Source: Bacillota bacterium (GTDB lineage Bacteria; Bacillota; Clostridia; Lachnospirales; Cellulosilyticaceae). From it: DNA of 33,154 nucleotides. Positions 14,805 to 24,079 of this stretch are shown here, piece after piece. Made by a program: the position numbers and the translations under genes. The stretch covers positions 1 through 33,154 of the forward strand of contig JAEYNQ010000103.1 in the NCBI GenBank assembly GCA_023412455.1, in the 5' to 3' direction. A model generated the notes under the pieces. The model did not search any database. It had not been told where the DNA came from and saw only the letters and a program-made list of their open reading frames with translations. Positions within the stretch are counted from its first letter, which is position 1. Each line of letters begins with the position of its first letter.

Positions 14805-15293
14805 CTAACTTAGGATATAAGCTTCGGTTTGCTTATCCCGAAGCTTATATCTTATATTCAGTTCTTTCATAGCAGCCTTACGATATTTACCAATCATGGC
14901 ATGGCTGACATTATATTTTTTCATCATGAAATCCCAAGTAAGCTCTCCTTCTAGAAGATCCATAACCACTTCTGGTAAAATGCCTTCTAGTTCAGAAACA
15001 CTATGTTCAAAAAAGGCTAATTCCTCATGAATTTCTTTGTATCTACCTCTTAAGAAATTCTTCCAATCTGTATTTTCACGTTCTACTACCTGTTTATAGT
15101 TTAATGCTACTTTAGCTGTTTTATCAGAAATGCCACCTGTAGAAACAACATCTTCTCCAGAAGGATGTGAAAAGCACATAGTAGTAATGAGCTCATCATA
15201 TTCGATTCCTTTGAATTGACTTAGCTGAAATTGTAAGATAGATTGTTCTCTTTTTAGGTTTTGGTATTCTTTAAACATAGTTTCTGCAGTCAT
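14805..15293 (-). CDS. Phage transcriptional regulator (DUF1492/late-activator type)
   Basis: A 162-aa, mostly helical protein with a C-terminal HTH: L-T-W-D-F-M-M-K-K-Y-N-V-S-H-A-M-I-G-K-Y-R near 118-138. The N-terminal half is a coiled-coil-like, Glu/Lys-rich segment. It resembles DUF1492/RinA-like/ArpU-like proteins that end the early operon of Gram-positive phages and switch on late genes. It is the last gene of the replication operon (1 bp after the helicase gene), and the repeat-bearing promoter region about 1.4 kb downstream is its likely target. Family identity is moderately certain; target is inference. Confidence 0.75.
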   Translation of the reverse strand: MTAETMFKEYQNLKREQSILQFQLSQFKGIEYDELITTMCFSHPSGEDVVSTGGISDKTAKVALNYKQVVERENTDWKNFLRGRYKEIHEELAFFEHSVSELEGILPEVVMDLLEGELTWDFMMKKYNVSHAMIGKYRKAAMKELNIRYKLRDKQTEAYILS

Positions 15294-15294
15294 A

Positions 15295-16638
15295 CTAATG
15301 ACCCCCTATCCTTACTTTTACTGCATTAATAAGTGCTGCTTGGCTAATGTCCTTTCTTTCTAGTGCAGTCATAACATCCTCATCTACTGTTCCTTCTGCA
15401 ACAATATGTTGAATCACCACTGTGTTCTTTTGTCCTTGTCTATACAACCTAGCATTCATTTGCTGATAAAGTTCAAGAGACCATGTCAGTCCAAACCATA
15501 CAATGGTTGACCCACCTTCTTGCAAGTTAAGACCATGCCCAGCTGATGCAGGATGGATAAGTGCCACTGGAATTTTACCTTCATTCCAATCTGCTATATC
15601 CTTAGATGTACCAATCTCCCTTACATCAAACCTTGCTTTAATACGTTCCTTGTCATGCTTAAACCAATAAGCGACTAAAAGTGGTTTACCATTAGCTGCT
15701 TCAATTAGATCTTCCAATGCCTCTAACTTTTTATCATGAATAGGTATGACTTTTTTCTGTCCATCATAAACGGCTCCATTGGCCATTTGTAGAAGCTTAT
15801 TACTAAGTGCTGCTGCATTAATTGCATCTAACTCATCCTCACCTATTTGTAAAACTAAATCTTTTTCTAGGTGGTGGTATAATAATTGTTCCTTTTCGTT
15901 CATGCTTACTTCTAATTTGGTATAAATACACTTTGGCATATCTAAATAATCAATTGCTTTCATAGAGATGCAGATATCACCAATCTTCTCATAGATTTTC
16001 TCTTCTGCACCTTCCTTAGGTTTATAGGAAAAAATCATATTTTGATTACGTTTATCAGGCAAGAAGTATTGCTCTCGATATCCTCCAATAAATCTGCCTA
16101 ATCTTTCACCCATATCAAGTAAATTTATTTGTGGCCAAAGATCTAATAAACCATTAGGTGCTGGTGTACCAGTAAGACCTATCATTCTTTTTATTTTAGG
16201 TCTTACTTTTTTTAGAGCTTTAAATCGTTGTGCCTTATTAGATTTAAAAGATGAAAGTTCATCAATAACCACTGTGTCAAAATCCCACTTATACTTTTCT
16301 ACTAGCCAGGCTACATTTTCTCTATTGATAATATAGATATTCGCCTTACTCTGAAGAGCTACTTCTCTTTGCTGCTTCGTGCCAAGTACCTTTGAAATCT
16401 TAAGCCCAAATAAATGTTCCCATTTCTCAAATTCTCTGGACCATGTATCCTCTGCTACTCGTTTCGGTGCGATGACTAGGACTTTACCTACTGTAAAATA
16501 ATCTAATGCTAGTAACCAAAGTGCTGTTAAAGTAATCACCGTTTTCCCTAAACCCATATCTAACATCAGCGCACAGACAGGATGTGATACTATAAATTCT
16601 GTGGCATAAGCCTGATAACTATGAGGATTGTATCTCAT
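15295..16638 (-). CDS. SNF2-family DEAD/DEAH helicase
   Basis: A 447-aa superfamily 2 ATPase of the SNF2 type. Motif I is D-M-G-L-G-K-T (27-33), motif II D-E-L-S (126-129), motif III L-T-G-T-P-A-P-N, and motif VI Q-M-N-A-R-L-Y-R-Q-G-Q. This short form is typical of phage replication modules, where it is paired with VRR-NUC and VapE. AGGAGGGG lies 6 bases before the ATG. The start overlaps the VRR-NUC gene by 20 bp. It presumably remodels or translocates on DNA during replication or recombination. Confidence 0.94.
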   Translation of the reverse strand: MRYNPHSYQAYATEFIVSHPVCALMLDMGLGKTVITLTALWLLALDYFTVGKVLVIAPKRVAEDTWSREFEKWEHLFGLKISKVLGTKQQREVALQSKANIYIINRENVAWLVEKYKWDFDTVVIDELSSFKSNKAQRFKALKKVRPKIKRMIGLTGTPAPNGLLDLWPQINLLDMGERLGRFIGGYREQYFLPDKRNQNMIFSYKPKEGAEEKIYEKIGDICISMKAIDYLDMPKCIYTKLEVSMNEKEQLLYHHLEKDLVLQIGEDELDAINAAALSNKLLQMANGAVYDGQKKVIPIHDKKLEALEDLIEAANGKPLLVAYWFKHDKERIKARFDVREIGTSKDIADWNEGKIPVALIHPASAGHGLNLQEGGSTIVWFGLTWSLELYQQMNARLYRQGQKNTVVIQHIVAEGTVDEDVMTALERKDISQAALINAVKVRIGGH

Positions 16639-16903
16639 TCAAAACCCCTCCTATCATTTCTAAGTTATCAATACAATAGACTTTAAAACCTAAAGCTTCT
16701 AATTGTTTCTTTCGCCTTATTTGAAGAGGTTTTAATTTTTTAGAAGGTGCCTTCAACTCCACAAATGCCAACTTACCACCATGAAATAATACAATTCGGT
16801 CAGGCACTCCATCCATACTTGGTGAAAGGAATTTAAGGGCAAGGCCACCCAGCTTTTTTACTTCACAAACCATCGTCCGCTCAATCTGCTTTTCACTTAC
16901 CAT
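16619..16903 (-). CDS. VRR-NUC domain nuclease
   Basis: A 94-aa minimal VRR-NUC protein, a PD-(D/E)xK nuclease family linked to structure-specific DNA cleavage. Motifs visible are E-K-Q-I-E near the start, S-P-S-M-D-G-V-P-D-R-I (Asp of the active site), and L-A-F-V-E-L-K-A-P (E-x-K). ATG at 16903 has GGAGGT 9 bases upstream; the ATG at 16927 lacks one. Its end overlaps the helicase gene, and the pair is a fixed phage module for processing replication or recombination intermediates. Confidence 0.93.
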   Translation of the reverse strand: MVSEKQIERTMVCEVKKLGGLALKFLSPSMDGVPDRIVLFHGGKLAFVELKAPSKKLKPLQIRRKKQLEALGFKVYCIDNLEMIGGVLNEIQSS

Positions 16904-16987
16904 GTCTTTTTTACCTCCGTTTCCCAATAACCACTCTTCGCGCGTTATGATGCAATACGTGTTTTATATACTCTATATGGCTATTAT

Positions 16988-17158
16988 TTATATATTTATA
17001 TTTAATACATATTTATCAGCAACATTAGAAACAAACCTTGGTTCATCCCTTACGGGTATTACATTTGTACTTGTTGTCGTTAATATAATTTTTACGAAAC
17101 CATAAGCAACCTCTGCAACACCTATTAAAGCAACTAAGTTGCTGATGGTTTCCGTCAA
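16988..17158 (-). CDS. Possible 56-aa small protein, unknown
   Basis: A 57-codon ORF between the VapE and VRR-NUC genes, starting at TTG 17158 with AAAGG 5-6 bases upstream and beginning 14 bp after the VapE stop. The product begins M-T-E-T-I-S-N-L-V-A-L-I-G-V-A-E and ends K-Y-V-L-N-I-N-I, with one weakly hydrophobic helix at about 8-26. It fills most of a 268-bp gap in an otherwise tightly packed operon, in the right orientation. I know no family. A hydrophobic plus-strand ORF over the same bases is probably its shadow. Confidence 0.4.
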   Translation of the reverse strand: MTETISNLVALIGVAEVAYGFVKIILTTTSTNVIPVRDEPRFVSNVADKYVLNINI

Positions 17159-17171
17159 TTTTGCCTTTAAG

Positions 17172-19520
17172 CTACTCTCTTGTATATCCCTTTACTACAC
17201 CGTAAATGGAGAAACGCATCTTAACTTCTGTCTTACTCCAACCATCTATATTACTCATAATGGCAATAATCTCATTAGCATCTTGGCGCCTTAAGTTCCC
17301 ACGCTCTTTACCGAAGCACTCACACCATATCTCCATATTACACACACGCTTACGCTTAACAGTTCCTACATGGTGCTCTCCTTCAAACTCTGAGCCATTG
17401 ATGAAGTTGCGTCTCTCATAAAGGGTCATGTTATCCCAGTTATTAGGTAATAAGATTTCAAGGTAATCCCTAACCATACCTTCTCTTTCATCTTGCTCCA
17501 TTGCTTCACGTTGTTCATGGACTGCCATTCCTTCTAGATCCTTTGTTAGGTGTAACTGCTCTCCCTGATTATAGTAATGGAGTGCCTCTGCCCAAATCTG
17601 TGATACTTCATCAGTAGTTAATTCCCATGAACCTCTAGCCACTCCACCAGGTACCTTAACAGGCCAAAATCTACGATTACCTGTAATGTCTCTTAGATAA
17701 CTATCTGCATTGGTTGTGCCAATAAAGACACACTGCCTTGGATGAGGTGTGGCTCTTCTGCCAAATGCTGCGCGATAAATATCATTCTGTCTAGATAAGA
17801 ACCCACGTAAAGTTTCCAGATCTGTTTTTCTAAGTCCTGCAAGTTCTCCTATTTCAAGAATCCAATACCCTTGTAATTTTTCAGCAGCTGTTTTATCCTT
17901 CGTATCACTTAGGAGCAGTGAGTCATTGAACCATTCCCCACATAACTTAGCAATCAACGTGGATTTCCCTTTTCCTTGAGGACCACTCAGCACAAGCATT
18001 GTGTCAAATTTACACCCTGGCTTCATAACTCTAGCAATAGCAGCACACAGAGTTTTTCTTGTAACTGCACGAACATACACATTGTCTGTTGCACCTAAAA
18101 AATCTATAAGTAATGTATCTACTCTTGGCACCTCATCCCATTCGGGCAATGAAGCTAAATATTCTTTAATCGGATGATAAGAACGGTCATCTACTACTTT
18201 TGATACTGCAATATCATAATTCCTGGCTGAAAAGTTACCATAACTTAAATCAATATAAGAAATAAGCTGTGCATCATCAGCATCTCTCCAAAACTTTGAA
18301 GGATGTTTCCAAGGCACATCCCCTTTGATTTCCATTCCATCACCTAACTCATTAAATACAAGTGCTTTGAGGTGTTCATCGTTTTGTAAGATGAGTAGCA
18401 AGTTCTTCAAGTTATTGACAAGCTCACCTCGCCTATTGTACTCAAGAGCACTTCGCCATTCCTCATCCGCTACAAATTCTACCTTAGCGATTTCCTCACG
18501 TTCTTTTGCTAATGTTAATTTAACAGCATCTAGATTAATTACAAAATCTTGCATTGCCTTAAAAGATGGTAATTTATTAGGCTCGATTCCTTCAGCTGCT
18601 TTAGCATCTAAGTCTCCAAATTTATGGATACGCACCACATCAAAAGCATTCATTAATGTATTGCAAGCTGGGTCAGTCGCATGATGGCTATAGACAAACT
18701 TATCTTCATAAACTACGACACCAGCTGCTGAATCTGCTGGTATATAGTCATAACGCCCACTCATAGCACTTGGTTTGTACACATCTGGAATAAACGTATC
18801 AATGGCTGTTGTTACGGTGAATGTTCTATTAAAGGCACCAATTACCCCTTCTTTAGTAAGTGGATCAGCCTGCTTTTTGATATCTCTTTGCACAATAGTT
18901 CTACTACGGTTACTGACAGGCCAAGAACTTAAGTCCTGCCAATCCGTATATCTTGCTAATACCTCATCAGGATTTATTATTTGCCCCTCAATCTCTTTAA
19001 AAATAAATTCCCCATCTACTGAAGTGCTTGGCCAATACATAAGCCTTGAAGGTTCATAGGTTGAATCATCAAATAGTTCTATGCCAATATCTCCAGCCAG
19101 TCTTCTAGAAATTGCACTATATTCATCAGCTGTTACTTCGCGGCTTAAGAATATAATTAAACGTAACCTTGGTTTTTCAGGTGTATGTTTATGCGTTGAG
19201 TAGAGTACACACTTCATATCATGAAAAAGTTCTAATTGATCTATAATATCCGGTGTACCATAATCCATATCCAAGGTGATGGCAGACCGTGATATCACAC
19301 AATCCTTCTTACGTCTGCCATCTTTTAACCGACCTAGTACAAAGCCACCCACATCTTTGATATCATCTTGCTTTGCTTTGGGCAAATTCTTATATTGCTC
19401 GATGGTTTCTGATGTACGATAAGTAGTTGCTAGACGGTCTCGGAACTGCTCATACTCCAGTTCCTGACCATTCCATTTTTTATCCATACGGGAATTGCCT
19501 GTTGATACATATAACTTCAT
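17172..19520 (-). CDS. VapE-family phage primase-helicase
   Basis: A 782-aa protein with two modules. The N-terminal 200 residues resemble an archaeo-eukaryotic primase-like domain (L-D-M-D-Y-G near 86-91; R-L-M-Y-W-P-S near 160). The C-terminal VapE ATPase domain has Walker A G-P-Q-G-K-G-K-S (513-520), Walker B W-I-L-E-I-G-E-L (553-560), T-T-N-A-D-S-Y-L and G-N-R-R-F-W-P-V. It is expected to initiate phage DNA replication together with the polymerase and helicase in the same operon. GGGGGC lies 7 bases before the ATG. Length is normal for the fused form. Confidence 0.93.
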   Translation of the reverse strand: MKLYVSTGNSRMDKKWNGQELEYEQFRDRLATTYRTSETIEQYKNLPKAKQDDIKDVGGFVLGRLKDGRRKKDCVISRSAITLDMDYGTPDIIDQLELFHDMKCVLYSTHKHTPEKPRLRLIIFLSREVTADEYSAISRRLAGDIGIELFDDSTYEPSRLMYWPSTSVDGEFIFKEIEGQIINPDEVLARYTDWQDLSSWPVSNRSRTIVQRDIKKQADPLTKEGVIGAFNRTFTVTTAIDTFIPDVYKPSAMSGRYDYIPADSAAGVVVYEDKFVYSHHATDPACNTLMNAFDVVRIHKFGDLDAKAAEGIEPNKLPSFKAMQDFVINLDAVKLTLAKEREEIAKVEFVADEEWRSALEYNRRGELVNNLKNLLLILQNDEHLKALVFNELGDGMEIKGDVPWKHPSKFWRDADDAQLISYIDLSYGNFSARNYDIAVSKVVDDRSYHPIKEYLASLPEWDEVPRVDTLLIDFLGATDNVYVRAVTRKTLCAAIARVMKPGCKFDTMLVLSGPQGKGKSTLIAKLCGEWFNDSLLLSDTKDKTAAEKLQGYWILEIGELAGLRKTDLETLRGFLSRQNDIYRAAFGRRATPHPRQCVFIGTTNADSYLRDITGNRRFWPVKVPGGVARGSWELTTDEVSQIWAEALHYYNQGEQLHLTKDLEGMAVHEQREAMEQDEREGMVRDYLEILLPNNWDNMTLYERRNFINGSEFEGEHHVGTVKRKRVCNMEIWCECFGKERGNLRRQDANEIIAIMSNIDGWSKTEVKMRFSIYGVVKGYTRE

Positions 19521-19541
19521 AGTTCATGCCCCCTTTATGAT

Positions 19542-20324
19542 TTAGGCACACTGCCCACGCTCAATTACAGGTAATAGGTTCTTTTGGTTCTTCAGTAAAT
19601 CATAGAGAAATAATCTGCCCTTTTGGGTCCAATATGTGTGCATGACACTTCTTTCAGCATCGATAGCATGAGTGCGTGATTGAGTATAACCTTTATCAGC
19701 ATAGTCTTGATAAAGAAGCCACGTATTTCCCTGTTTATACTGAATACCTAAGTCGTGTAACATCACATTTAAAGCTCTTCCTGATAGGCCATAGTCCTTT
19801 GCAATCTGCGTAATTGGCACAAGACTTTTATTTTGCAAAATCAAATCATAATAGCTAGCTTTTGGCTGTAGCTCATTGATAATCTGCTTATTCTGTGCAT
19901 TTTCTAATTCTAAATTTTTACGTTTTTCACGTTCAAACTTTAGGTCTTGCAGCACAGAGATAAAAAGGTCTGGGTTACTAAGCAATTCATCTGTAGCATA
20001 TAATCCATGCTTTCGAATAGATGGTAATACCTCATTTGTTACCCAACGTTTAAATTTTTTTGCGCTTGGTAGCTTACTTGAAAGGATAAGGCTAAATAAA
20101 CCCGATTCATTAATTAATACCATTTCTCTTGTTTGACCTGAGGTCGTGATTCCCGACCTCAGCTTATCTTCTTCATCAACATGCCTCGTTAACGCATCTT
20201 TTGTATTTGCATAACCAAGGATATCTGCCACATCTTTCCCAATGAACCATGTCTCTTGGTTGATTTCTATAGTACGCATTTCACCAAAATCTCTATTATT
20301 AAAAATCATTACTTCACTATTCAT
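19542..20324 (-). CDS. Phage antirepressor (Bro-N + KilA-C domains)
   Basis: A 260-aa antirepressor. Residues 1-115 are a Bro-N domain (W-F-I-G-K-D-V-A-D-I-L-G-Y near 26-38; E-S-G-L-F-S-L-I; F-K-R-W-V-T-N-E-V-L-P-S-I-R-K-H-G). Residues about 150-255 match the ANT/KilA-C domain (I-T-Q-I-A-K-D-Y-G-L-S-G-R-A-L-N and a terminal K-G-R-L-F-L-Y-D-L-L). GGAGG lies 9 bases before the ATG. It is embedded in the replication operon, between polymerase and VapE, so it is likely made early and antagonises the repressor or modulates early gene expression. Confidence 0.93.
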   Translation of the reverse strand: MNSEVMIFNNRDFGEMRTIEINQETWFIGKDVADILGYANTKDALTRHVDEEDKLRSGITTSGQTREMVLINESGLFSLILSSKLPSAKKFKRWVTNEVLPSIRKHGLYATDELLSNPDLFISVLQDLKFEREKRKNLELENAQNKQIINELQPKASYYDLILQNKSLVPITQIAKDYGLSGRALNVMLHDLGIQYKQGNTWLLYQDYADKGYTQSRTHAIDAERSVMHTYWTQKGRLFLYDLLKNQKNLLPVIERGQCA

Positions 20325-20339
20325 AATCCCTTACCTCCA

Positions 20340-22289
20340 TTAATCTTTTTTATAAAAGACACTTTCAAATCCTGCTGCTTTTAAGGGTAGTCCTTCTGCC
20401 CACACAGGATTAATTGCCATTATTTCATTAACTTCTTCTACTGATGAAACACCAATAGGTACTTCAAGCACTACCTCATCATGTACATGGCATACGATAT
20501 CTAATCCATGTTCCTCTATACGTAGCATCGCTTCTGCCAGTAAATCTCGACTAGTAGCCTGTACAATGTTTTCAACCAGTTTAGGGCCATAGGTTTCAAG
20601 TCTCATCCACTTTTTGGATTCACCAATCCCTTCATAGGTCAGCCCTTCTCTACCAAATTTATTAAGTTCTATTTTAGGCTTCACATAAGAAAGCTTTCTT
20701 CCAGATGGCAGTGTAATAAATAGAATGCCACTGGTGTATTCAAATTTAATCTTACCGACTTGAGTAGCTGTTCTATCTCTGACTGCTGCAAGTGCTGCCT
20801 CATCTACATCCCACCAAAACCTTGTTATATAAGGATTAGCATTTCTCCATGTGGTGACTAAAGGCTGTAATTCATCTTCTGAAAGTCCCATATCTATAGC
20901 ACCCATAGCAATTAATGCCCCAACAGATCCACCATAACCCAACGCTAATTCTGCTATTTTTCCCTTTTGCCTAAGTGGAGAAGTCTTTGTAATTTCTTCT
21001 ACAGGTACATGAAACATAGCTGATGCCGAAGCTTCATAAATTTTCCCATGGGTACTAAAAATATTCATTCGCCATGTTTCCCTAGCAAGCCATGCAAGTA
21101 CTCTAGCTTCAATCGCTGAAAAATCTGATATGATGAAACGACATCCTTCTTTAGGAATAAATGCTGTGCGTATAAGCTCTGATAAGACATTCGGTATACT
21201 TTCATAGAGTAGTTCCACATCTTCAAAACGTCCTTCTAAGACGAGTGAACGTGCAAGTTCTAAATCTTCTAAGTGGTTCTGTGGCAAGTTATGAATTTGA
21301 ACCAATCTCCCAGCCCACCGTCCTGTACGATTTGCCCCATAAAACTGTAGTAAGCCATGCACCCTATCTTTATAACAAACAGCTCTATCGATAGCTTCAT
21401 ACTTTTTTACAGAAGTTTTAGCCATAGCAAGTCTAAGTTTAAGTAGTTCCGATACATCACCTACTGTTTGACCCACTAATTCCTTAACATTGGCTTTCGA
21501 CAAGGAATCTACCTCTATGCCTTTCTTTAAAAGCCACTCCTTTAGTTGTGAAACGCTATTAGGATTCTCTAGTTCTGATAGTTCATAGGCCTTTTTCATT
21601 GCCAATTCTTTATAAAGCAAATCACAAGTAATAGCTTGATTAACTAGCTGACGCTCTACTTTAATACCACGATCATTAATTCTTTGGTCAAGGGCGTACA
21701 ACCTTTGTTCCATTGGGCTAATAGGGAACTTGATAAGTTTCTTCCGTATCTGCTTTTCTACATCTACATCACGTATACAGTAGGATTTAAATAAATCCCA
21801 TTTCTCAGGTGCATCTTGTGGCATATTCCTCGTCCTACCACCATTCCCCTTCGTTGGCTTACATGGGCAACAGAAGTACTTAATAAGCTCTTTTCCTTCA
21901 CTCATTTTTTTCTTATCTAGTGCTAGCACTTCCCCTACGCCATCAAGGTTTAAAGGTAATGCCAGCATAGATGCTTGCACAGCTGTACAACACCACATTT
22001 CTGGTGGCAAGTCTAATCCAAAGTGTTTATTAATACAGGTTCGTTCGAAATTAGCATTAAATGCTGTCTTGATTACAGATTCATCTTTTAGTAGTTGTAG
22101 TATCTTTTGTGGAAGCTTCTCACCACTCGCTAAATCAATAAGCTGTGTTTCTCCTTCATCAATTGCATAAGCAAATAGTATTATTTCAAATTGGGGTGAA
22201 TCAACATATCGATAAACTCCACAGCTAATAAGGTCTACATCGCTATAGCATTCAATATCGATGCTTAACTGATTTGCCATATACTTCAT
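20340..22289 (-). CDS. Family A DNA polymerase with 3'-5' exonuclease domain
   Basis: A 649-aa phage DNA polymerase. The exonuclease domain shows S-I-D-I-E-C-Y (Asp11, Glu13), F-N-A-N-F-E near 77-82, and Y-C-I-R-D (Tyr170, Asp174). The polymerase domain has motif A I-S-D-F-S-A-I-E-A-R, motif B R-Q-K-G-K-I-A-E-L-A-L-G-Y-G-G and motif C H-V-H-D-E-V (His603-Asp604-Glu605). No 5' nuclease domain is present, as usual for phage forms. ATG 22289 is 3 bases after AGGAGC and ATG 22280 is 12 after it, so the exact start is ambiguous. It works with VapE and the DUF2815 protein. Confidence 0.96.
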   Translation of the reverse strand: MKYMANQLSIDIECYSDVDLISCGVYRYVDSPQFEIILFAYAIDEGETQLIDLASGEKLPQKILQLLKDESVIKTAFNANFERTCINKHFGLDLPPEMWCCTAVQASMLALPLNLDGVGEVLALDKKKMSEGKELIKYFCCPCKPTKGNGGRTRNMPQDAPEKWDLFKSYCIRDVDVEKQIRKKLIKFPISPMEQRLYALDQRINDRGIKVERQLVNQAITCDLLYKELAMKKAYELSELENPNSVSQLKEWLLKKGIEVDSLSKANVKELVGQTVGDVSELLKLRLAMAKTSVKKYEAIDRAVCYKDRVHGLLQFYGANRTGRWAGRLVQIHNLPQNHLEDLELARSLVLEGRFEDVELLYESIPNVLSELIRTAFIPKEGCRFIISDFSAIEARVLAWLARETWRMNIFSTHGKIYEASASAMFHVPVEEITKTSPLRQKGKIAELALGYGGSVGALIAMGAIDMGLSEDELQPLVTTWRNANPYITRFWWDVDEAALAAVRDRTATQVGKIKFEYTSGILFITLPSGRKLSYVKPKIELNKFGREGLTYEGIGESKKWMRLETYGPKLVENIVQATSRDLLAEAMLRIEEHGLDIVCHVHDEVVLEVPIGVSSVEEVNEIMAINPVWAEGLPLKAAGFESVFYKKD

Positions 22290-22354
22290 CAGCTCCTTTC
22301 AAATGTAGTAATGACCATTGTATAGAATGTGAAGAATACTTTTTGTATGTAATA

Positions 22355-22378
22355 GGATAGTGGGATAAGCCACTATCC
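22355..22378. promoter_or_regulatory. 9-bp hairpin between the DUF2815 and polymerase genes
   Basis: GGATAGTGG (22355-22363) pairs with CCACTATCC (22370-22378), with a 6-base loop. A third copy of the ATAGT element lies just beyond, at the end of the DUF2815 gene. There is no T-run, so it is more likely an RNA processing or attenuating structure than a full terminator. Confidence 0.45.
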
Positions 22379-22386
22379 CATTGCTA

Positions 22387-22938
22387 CTATCCTAAAAAGT
22401 CATCCTCAGCTTCCACTGCTTCAAAATCATCACTTGCATTTCTTCTACTACCAAGAGGTGTTCCTGACTTTAGTAGCTGTATATTACCTAATCCTGCTGC
22501 AATTCCACGATTGCCATTAGAGTTGTAACCATAGAAGGTTACACTGATTCTACCGTAACAACCACTGTAGACTTCTGATTGATCTATAATGGGTTGCACA
22601 TTTTTATCTACTACCTGTGGTGCTTGTTTGCTATTGGCATTTAAAAAGTATGAATTGGCATAGGCTTCATCATCTGGTCTATCAATATCACCATCTCTAA
22701 GAGGTGTTTTCAGATTAGCTGGTACCTTTCCACCCCACTTAGCCACAGATTCTTTCTTTGCTACTTCTATTGCTGCTTGAATCTTTTTAATGGTTTCTGA
22801 ATCATTTTTATCGATAATAGCTGATACAGAATACTTAGGTTCTGAACCATTAATTGATTGTGGCTCAAAACAGTTTAAATAAGAAAAACGACAAGGGATG
22901 ATCACTTTGGTTGGTGCTTGATTGTTTACTTTACTCAT
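22387..22938 (-). CDS. DUF2815 family protein (probable ssDNA-binding role)
   Basis: A 183-aa protein of DUF2815, conserved between DUF2800 and DNA polymerase genes in Firmicute phages. Traits are P-C-R-F-S-Y-L-N-C-F-E-P near 15-26, K-Y-S-V-S-A-I-I-D-K near 33-42, P-L-R-D-G-D near 77, and an acidic C-terminal tail (E-A-V-E-A-E-D-D-F-L-G). A beta-rich body with an acidic C-terminal tail resembles single-stranded DNA-binding proteins, but that role is inference. ATG at 22938 has GGAGG 8 bases upstream; the longer start at 22971 has none and would overlap the DUF2800 gene further. Confidence 0.9.
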   Translation of the reverse strand: MSKVNNQAPTKVIIPCRFSYLNCFEPQSINGSEPKYSVSAIIDKNDSETIKKIQAAIEVAKKESVAKWGGKVPANLKTPLRDGDIDRPDDEAYANSYFLNANSKQAPQVVDKNVQPIIDQSEVYSGCYGRISVTFYGYNSNGNRGIAAGLGNIQLLKSGTPLGSRRNASDDFEAVEAEDDFLG

Positions 22939-22954
22939 AATATTTTCCTCCATA

Positions 22955-24079
22955 TTATTCAGCGAAGTCATCGTTCGCTGTATCTAAATTAATTGGTTCA
23001 CGTTTATCTGATAATGGGACTAAGGTCACTTTGCCAGGTGGCTTGTATACCAAATCACCAAGTATCTCATTAAATTGTTTCTTGCCCATCAGCTTTTCCA
23101 TCTCGGTAATGCCAATAAGACTTTGCTTAAAGATGTCCTCATATCCAGCACCTTTAGCAACTTCAACTACTTTTATTTCATCTGTATATTTGCGATTAGC
23201 TCTGCCTTCCACTAATTTAAAGCCAGGCCATTGTCTGTTATGGGTAACTGCTTCATTTTGAGCATAGGTATATACTTCTTCAACCCATTTTTTTAGGTGA
23301 TCTGCAAGAATGAGTATTTCTGCTATTTCATCTTCTGTAAGCAATGGCGGTTGTTTAAATTCCTGCCTAGCTAACTGCAAAAAGCTCTGTGCTCTTTCCC
23401 TACATTGGAATCTAGCTTTACAGAAGCGACACCACTCTCCAGCTTTAAATTCGCCTTCGCCTTCGAGTGCCATGGTTGCCTTTGGAACAAGAACAGTTTC
23501 TGCCCATTGCTTTAATTCCTCTGCTGAGATATCCCAAGTACTAACTGATTCTAATCTGGGTTGGTGAATAGTGAGCCTTACTGTTTTAATGTCAAATATC
23601 ATCTCGGCTACTGTAAGAACACCCAAACCATAGAGCATCAATTGTACATTTTCGTCTACACTTATAGGCACACCTTTTCCCAGTTTAAGATCTATAATTT
23701 GCACCATATCCTCTGTCACAATAACCATATCTGCCGTACCAAAGCATTCAGGTACAAAGTCACTTAGGTCTACTTTCTTTTCTACTTCAAAAAGAGGATA
23801 CCTACCGTTTTGCTTAGCAAGTTCAATCTGCTCTATGACAAATGCTACATATTCATCTACTGCCTCTAATAATTCATCTGAGTAGTAATCTGATACTGGA
23901 CGTTTACTTCGTATCTTAAGATGCTTCTTAATGAGATGCTCTGCTAAAGCATGTCCAGCCGCACCTTCTGCTGCATAATCAGATTGTTCCTCTTTAAATT
24001 GCTCCTCCAAATGTAGAGAAGGGGTACAATTTATATACCGCTTCCCCGCTGAGGGAGAAAACCTTGCATGCTTACTCAT
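22955..24079 (-). CDS. DUF2800 family PD-(D/E)xK nuclease
   Basis: A 374-aa protein of DUF2800, related to RecB/Cas4-type exonucleases. The nuclease core is F-G-T-A-D-M-V (metal-binding Asp) followed by Q-I-I-D-L-K-L-G-K-G (D-x-K), then N-V-Q-L-M-L-Y-G-L-G. A cysteine cluster, E-W-C-R-F-C-K-A-R-F-Q-C, lies downstream and may hold an iron-sulphur cluster as in Cas4/AddB relatives. The N-terminus R-F-S-P-S-A-G-K-R-Y is typical. AGAGGTG lies 6 bases before ATG. It adjoins the DUF2815 gene with 17 bp between. A role in phage recombination is likely. Confidence 0.92.
   Translation of the reverse strand: MSKHARFSPSAGKRYINCTPSLHLEEQFKEEQSDYAAEGAAGHALAEHLIKKHLKIRSKRPVSDYYSDELLEAVDEYVAFVIEQIELAKQNGRYPLFEVEKKVDLSDFVPECFGTADMVIVTEDMVQIIDLKLGKGVPISVDENVQLMLYGLGVLTVAEMIFDIKTVRLTIHQPRLESVSTWDISAEELKQWAETVLVPKATMALEGEGEFKAGEWCRFCKARFQCRERAQSFLQLARQEFKQPPLLTEDEIAEILILADHLKKWVEEVYTYAQNEAVTHNRQWPGFKLVEGRANRKYTDEIKVVEVAKGAGYEDIFKQSLIGITEMEKLMGKKQFNEILGDLVYKPPGKVTLVPLSDKREPINLDTANDDFAE

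Noticed and set aside
16902..17105. 67-aa hydrophobic plus-strand ORF
   Set aside because: It has no ribosome site, is the only plus-strand candidate in a fully minus-strand region, and its hydrophobicity is what AT-rich antisense sequence often gives. The minus-strand ORF over the same bases fits the operon better.
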